Shown here piece after piece: positions 3,205 through 6,208 of a stretch of DNA of 6,208 nucleotides; position 1 is the stretch's first letter, and each line of letters opens with the position of its first letter. Under the pieces are notes generated by a model that worked only from the letters and a program-made list of their open reading frames with translations, had not been told where the DNA came from and made no database searches. A program made the translations under genes and the position numbers. The stretch is taken from NCBI GenBank assembly GCA_012513735.1, contig JAAZBR010000037.1:1-6208 (forward strand), given 5' to 3'. Origin of the DNA: Clostridiales bacterium (lineage in GTDB: Bacteria > Bacillota > Clostridia > Christensenellales > Aristaeellaceae).

Positions 3205-4596
3205 ATGGAAGCAACGAGGATTCAAATGCTGGCGGTGGATAACATCGCCCCACACCCGGACAACCCCAGGAAGGACCTGGGCGACCTGACCGAACTGGCC
3301 GACAGCATCCGCGCCAGCGGCATCCTGCAGAACCTGACGGTGGTGGGCTGGGAAGATGCCAACCGCGCCTGGGATGGTATCACAAGGCCTAAGGAACTCT
3401 ATGCTTGCGTCATTGGCCACCGGCGGCTGGCCGCCGCCAAACTGGCGGGGCTGAGCCATGTGCCCTGCGTGGTCAGCAAAATGCCTTACAAACAGCAGCT
3501 GGCCACCATGCTGCTGGAAAACCTGCAGCGGGCCGATCTGACGGTGCTGGAGCAGGCCCAGGGCTTTCAGCTGATGATGGATCTGGGTGAGACAGCCGAC
3601 AGCATCGCCAAGCAGACCGGTTTCAGCCGCACCACGGTGTATCACAGGCTGAACCTGGCCAAGCTGGACCGGGGCAAGCTGGCGGACAAGGTGCAACAGG
3701 GCGCCACGTTGATGGACCTGGTGCAGTTGGAGCAGATCGAGGACATCGAGGCCCGCAACAAGCTGCTGGAAGAGATCGGTGGGCATAACTTCAATTGGAG
3801 CTTTCAGCAAGCACTCCGGGTGCAGGCGGCCAATAAGTACCGGGAGCAGTGGAAGACAAAGCTGGCAGAATTTGCAAAGGAGATCAAGCGCGTCAACTGG
3901 TCCACCATGGTTGGCGTGGGTTCGATCAGCCTGGCCAATGATCCCGCTGACTACACTATTCCACCAGATGCAGGAACACGCGTCTATTGCTATACACCCA
4001 TCGCGGACGATGACACCTGCGTATCGCTGTTTGTTGAATACGCTAACCGGGCAGAGCGAAAGGAACCCGAGGAAACCGAGCAGCAGCGCAAAGGCAAGGA
4101 AGCCGTCAGGCAGCTGGAATCAGACAGCGAGGCCGCCTGGCAGCTGCGCTTTGACTTTGTTCGCAAGCTGTACCCCAACAGCCAGCAGCAGGGTGCCATC
4201 CTGGCCTACCTGCTGAAGGTGGTGGGCTTTGACAGCTGGTACCTGGATGCTGATACCCACACCCTGTCTGAGTTGATGGGGCTGACGCTGCCGGATGACG
4301 AGGATGAGGCCGAGGCAGCACTGAGCACTGCCTATGGCCAACTGGTGCAGGACAACCCCTGGCAGGCAGCAGCCTATCTGGCCTATGCCTGCACGGATGA
4401 CAAGCCGCGCAATGCCGTGTACTGGGAGAAACCTTGGAAGAAAGACTACCCAGTCTATAAAGAAAACGAGGGGCTTGACCACCTGTATGACTGGCTGGAG
4501 GGCCTGGGCTATCCCATCAGCGACCTGGAGCGCGACCTGATGAGCGGCAAGCACCCGATGATGCTGCTGGAGGAGGATGATGATGAAACTGATTGA
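3205..4596 (+). CDS. Phage ParB-like protein (ParB/Srx N-terminal domain, HTH, long C-terminal region), 463 aa
   Basis: The N-terminal ParB domain is clear: PHPDNPR (16-22), the loop ELADSIRASGILQNL, GHRRLAAAKLAGL (71-83), which carries the GxRR signature of the CTP-binding ParB fold, and ENLQRADLTVLEQAQGFQ (105-122). A helix-turn-helix follows (TADSIAKQTGFSRTTVYHRL, 130-149). Residues from about 200 on are not the short ParB dimerisation domain but some 260 residues with several W/Y-rich helical stretches and an acidic end (EEDDDETD). ATG 3205 is chosen because AGGAGA (3190-3195) precedes it; the in-frame ATG at 3127 lies inside the stem-loop. No ParA is present in the window, so plasmid-type partition is not shown. 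Phage ParB-like proteins of this kind may instead act in DNA organisation or regulation. Its end overlaps the next gene. Confidence 0.88.
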   Translation: MEATRIQMLAVDNIAPHPDNPRKDLGDLTELADSIRASGILQNLTVVGWEDANRAWDGITRPKELYACVIGHRRLAAAKLAGLSHVPCVVSKMPYKQQLATMLLENLQRADLTVLEQAQGFQLMMDLGETADSIAKQTGFSRTTVYHRLNLAKLDRGKLADKVQQGATLMDLVQLEQIEDIEARNKLLEEIGGHNFNWSFQQALRVQAANKYREQWKTKLAEFAKEIKRVNWSTMVGVGSISLANDPADYTIPPDAGTRVYCYTPIADDDTCVSLFVEYANRAERKEPEETEQQRKGKEAVRQLESDSEAAWQLRFDFVRKLYPNSQQQGAILAYLLKVVGFDSWYLDADTHTLSELMGLTLPDDEDEAEAALSTAYGQLVQDNPWQAAAYLAYACTDDKPRNAVYWEKPWKKDYPVYKENEGLDHLYDWLEGLGYPISDLERDLMSGKHPMMLLEEDDDETD

Positions 4597-4759
4597 CCTG
4601 ACGGAATACCAGAATCGGCTGAAAAAGCTGGAGGCCTATGAGGCTACCGGACTGGAGCCTGAGGAAGTGGCCGCAATGGTCAGCCATCCGCTGGCCTGCG
4701 GCTGTTCCTGGGAAGCCGCGCCGATGCTGGCCGACCTGTACGAAAGGAACTACGCATGA
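4583..4759 (+). CDS. Hypothetical small phage protein, 58 aa
   Basis: The start is one of three consecutive ATGs (4577, 4580, 4583) inside the end of the ParB-like gene. The AGGAGG at 4571-4576 best fits the third, or the second if GGAGG at 4569-4573 is used. The product begins with a helix, MKLIDLTEYQNRLKKLEAYE, followed by TGLEPEEVAAM, a motif I recall from many small proteins in Firmicutes phages (AYEDTGLxPEEI type). The C-terminal half has a CGC pair (residues 39-41) and a short helix. A single CGC does not make a zinc site by itself. The stop overlaps the next start (ATGA), so it is coupled on both sides. Function unknown. Confidence 0.72.
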   Translation: MKLIDLTEYQNRLKKLEAYEATGLEPEEVAAMVSHPLACGCSWEAAPMLADLYERNYA

Positions 4760-5277
4760 CGGGTCTTGGCAAGTATGAGCAGGGCCTGCGGCTGGAGGCT
4801 GAGGGCCTGAGCGGCGAGAAAATCGCCGAGAAGCTGGGATACAAGGATGCTGCATCCTGGTATGCATCCAAGGCCTACTACAAGCGGCGGCAGGCGGACA
4901 TCCTGGAGCGAAGCAAGCCACGGACGGACAATACGCCGAAAAAGGCGGCCATCATGGAAGGCGTGTCGGAGCGGGTGGCCATCACCAGCAATAAGCCAGC
5001 GATCGACTGGCCTGCGCACAAGGAAGCCCGGAAGGTGATCAGCCAGGATGTGAGCCTGGCGGACAAGCCCCATAAGCCTGATACGGCCTTTGAGATGGAA
5101 CTGACCATCCAGGGCAAGCACCTGAGCTTCACCAGTAATGGCCTGAGTATGGGCATGCGGAAAAAAGGCAGCCGCGACCGCTTCCTGCGCTTTGAGATGA
5201 GCGAGGCCGAAGAATACATCAGTGAGATCGTCGGCGCCGTGAGGGCTGTTAGGGAGCGCCTGGGGGTGGAGTTATGA
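4756..5277 (+). CDS. Hypothetical HTH-containing phage protein, 173 aa
   Basis: ATG 4756 overlaps the previous stop, and AAAGGA (4743-4748) lies 7 bases upstream. Residues 5-45 look like a helix-turn-helix (KYEQGLRLEAEGLSGEKIAE, then KLGYKDAASWYASKAYYKRR), similar to resolvase-type or sigma-like HTHs in shape. The middle (50-110) is basic, proline-containing and probably disordered. The C-terminal part (111-170) starts with paired strands (AFEMELTIQGKHLSFTSNGL), then an arginine-rich KKGSRDRFLRF and an amphipathic helix SEAEEYISEIVGAVRAVRER. This suggests a DNA-binding N-terminus joined to a small alpha/beta domain. I cannot name the family. It sits in the coupled chain behind the ParB-like gene and may work with it. 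Confidence 0.72.
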   Translation: MTGLGKYEQGLRLEAEGLSGEKIAEKLGYKDAASWYASKAYYKRRQADILERSKPRTDNTPKKAAIMEGVSERVAITSNKPAIDWPAHKEARKVISQDVSLADKPHKPDTAFEMELTIQGKHLSFTSNGLSMGMRKKGSRDRFLRFEMSEAEEYISEIVGAVRAVRERLGVEL

Positions 5278-5480
5278 GCAAAAAGCCACGCTACATCAGC
5301 TTCCCCGGCGTGATGGACCTGCCGGACAGGCTGCGCCTGCTGGACCGGAAGGCCTTTCTGGAGGGTAGCTGGCAGCACTACGGCGCGGAACTGCAAAAAG
5401 GCGAGACCTATTACATCTACAAGAACAAGGACAGCGGCGAGCTGGCGGCCTTTCCCGAGTACCTGGAGGAGCTGCTGTAG
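5274..5480 (+). CDS. Hypothetical small phage protein, 68 aa
   Basis: ATG 5274 overlaps the stop of the preceding gene (ATGA), with the G-rich GGGGGTGGAG just upstream serving as ribosome binding site. The protein is small and soluble-looking: a basic start (SKKPRYISFPG), a middle helix (LPDRLRLLDRKAFLE), then GAELQKGETYYIYKNKDSGE, which reads as two strands with a turn, and an acidic amphipathic end PEYLEELL. No known motif. It closes the four-gene coupled chain from the ParB-like gene; a 120-bp structured gap follows, so expression may change here. Confidence 0.68.
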   Translation: MSKKPRYISFPGVMDLPDRLRLLDRKAFLEGSWQHYGAELQKGETYYIYKNKDSGELAAFPEYLEELL

Positions 5481-5518
5481 GGCTTTGGCCCATTCCCCCA
5501 CGCGGGCAAGAGGCTGAA

Positions 5519-5561
5519 GCCCGGGCTACCTCCTCCCGGGCGCGGGTGTGCAACTCACCCG
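5519..5561. other. GC-rich double hairpin in an intergenic gap
   Basis: GCCCGGG (5519-5525) pairs with CCCGGGC (5535-5541) around a 9-base loop, CTACCTCCT. Immediately after, CGGGTG (5543-5548) pairs with CACCCG (5556-5561) around a 7-base loop. No T-tract follows on either strand, so it is not a standard intrinsic terminator. The loop contains ACCTCCT, identical to the anti-Shine-Dalgarno core of 16S rRNA. It could pair with the AAAGGAG (5588-5594) of the next gene through CUCCU. Confidence 0.5.
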
Positions 5562-5600
5562 GCCCGCACTCTGGGGGCAACACACACAAAGGAGACCAGC

Positions 5601-6002
5601 ATGTATCAGCCAGGTGACCCGGTAATCGCCTATAGCCGCGACCAGCGGGATGAGTATTATGCCCTGATTGTGGAGCCGGCCAGATCCCAGGGCGGCAACG
5701 CGCTGGTGGAGATCCACCGCGTGCTGCGCTACCCCATCCAGCATGCCATCATGTGGCCGGATGTGCCGAACTCCGTCAAGCCACTGGACTACCTGTGCAA
5801 GGTGCGCCTGGCCGTCAAGCGACCGGCGCGGCAGGAGGACGTGGAGCACTACCAATCTATGAACTATGAAGCCAGCCTGCGCCATGCCCTGCGGCATGCC
5901 TATGAGGACGCCAAAGTCCGGCAGTTGGTAGATGAGCAGGTCCTTAAAGACCATATGCTGGGAAAGGTGCCGCGCAACCGGGTGGTGCTTGTGTACGAGT
6001 AA
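5601..6002 (+). CDS. Hypothetical phage protein, 133 aa
   Basis: ATG 5601 follows AAAGGAG (5588-5594) by 6 bases. The first 40 residues are strand-rich (YQPGDPVIAYSRDQRDEYYA, LIVEPARSQGG, ALVEIHRVL), compatible with a small SH3-like barrel, though this is a guess from pattern. A central RYPIQHAIMWPDVPNSVKPL segment follows, then VRLAVKRPARQEDVEHY and a long helical part with repeated H/R residues (EASLRHALRHAYEDAKVRQL), ending in a strand NRVVLVYE. No family recognised. It follows the GC-rich double hairpin and is separated by only 42 bases from the DnaD-type gene, so it may be transcribed with replication genes. Confidence 0.7.
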   Translation: MYQPGDPVIAYSRDQRDEYYALIVEPARSQGGNALVEIHRVLRYPIQHAIMWPDVPNSVKPLDYLCKVRLAVKRPARQEDVEHYQSMNYEASLRHALRHAYEDAKVRQLVDEQVLKDHMLGKVPRNRVVLVYE

Positions 6003-6044
6003 ACCTATTCCTTCTACTTAATACCATGATTGAGGAGAGCAAAC

Positions 6045-6208
6045 ATGGCCATTGTCAGCTACATTCGGGAATGCGAGGCGTTCATTCGCAGGGCCTCAGA
6101 TGAGAACATCACGAGCCAGGAAAGGCTGTTGTACTACGCGCTGTTGACGGTGTTCAACGCGCGGGCGCAAGGCAACCGCTGGCCGGACGGGTTCATCGAG
6201 GTCGCGAA
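6045..6208 (+). CDS. DnaD-type phage replication protein, N-terminal fragment
   Basis: Only the first 54 residues are in the window; the gene continues past the right edge. ATG 6045 follows GAGGAG (6032-6037) by 7 bases. The sequence VSYIRECEAFIRRASDENIT, then QERLLYYALLTVFNARAQGN and RWPDGFIEV, matches the N-terminal winged-helix start that I recall for DnaD/replisome-organiser proteins of Clostridia phages (aromatic-rich helix, LxYALLxxFN, WPDGF). Such proteins open the phage origin and help load the host helicase. The DnaD C-terminal domain cannot be checked here. A generic phage HTH protein is the alternative. Position after the early regulators fits the start of a replication module. Confidence 0.65.
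   Translation, partial: MAIVSYIRECEAFIRRASDENITSQERLLYYALLTVFNARAQGNRWPDGFIEVA

Noticed and set aside
3202..3810. Long open frame on the minus strand opposite the ParB-like gene
   Set aside because: It mirrors a clear ParB domain, has H/Q/L-biased composition typical of antisense GC-rich DNA, and no supporting start signal.
4878..5501. Minus-strand frame of about 200 residues across the coupled small genes
   Set aside because: It spans three coupled rightward genes with good ribosome binding sites and shows no recognisable domain.
5519..5561. Rho-independent terminator
   Set aside because: Stems are strong, but no T-tract follows on either strand.
6003..6044. Operator or promoter at CCTTCTACTTAATACC before the DnaD-type gene
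   Set aside because: Only one TCTAC half-site and no believable -35/-10 pair.
1..6208. CRISPR array, tRNA or rRNA genes
   Set aside because: No regularly spaced direct repeats, and no cloverleaf or rRNA-like segments were seen.

Overview
The window looks like the lysogeny-control and early-gene region of a temperate phage or prophage from a fairly GC-rich Firmicute, most likely a Clostridia-type gut bacterium. The grounds are strong AGGAGG-type ribosome binding sites at almost every gene, sigma-A-type promoters, many very short coupled genes, and protein types typical of such phages: XRE repressor pair, Bro-N/KilAC antirepressor, ParB-like protein and DnaD-type replication protein. There is no host housekeeping gene, rRNA, tRNA, IS element or CRISPR array. 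No integrase is visible; if present it should lie beyond the left edge.

Left part (1-486): a divergent genetic switch. A CI-like repressor, of which only the N-terminal 40 or so residues are in the window, reads leftward. A 75-residue Cro-like protein reads rightward. Between them are two good promoters facing opposite ways and a set of related operator-like sites built on TCTAC-N4-GTAGA. A further near-perfect copy lies inside the end of the Cro-like gene.

Middle part (491-2295): small rightward genes (124, 64, 48, 61 and 83 residues) interrupted by two leftward genes, at 778-1098 and 1519-1995. Each leftward gene overlaps the 3' end of the rightward gene to its left. Each also has its promoter packed against the ribosome binding site of the rightward gene to its right. 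The two leftward promoters share the same two 7-mers at the same spacing. The second leftward protein is a winged-helix-like protein with one membrane segment and a low-complexity tail read antisense through a small rightward membrane-protein gene.

Right part (2292-6208): the antirepressor, an intergenic 16-bp stem-loop, a 463-residue ParB-like protein, then three tightly overlapping small genes (58, 173 and 68 residues) that look translationally coupled. A GC-rich intergenic region with two hairpins follows, then a 133-residue unknown and the start of a DnaD-type replication protein that runs off the right edge.

Working model (inference): the repressor and Cro-like protein compete for the shared operators. 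Rightward transcription gives antirepressor, ParB-like and replication proteins. The two leftward genes have the repressor's orientation and their own promoters, so they could be expressed in the lysogen and oppose rightward transcription of the early genes.
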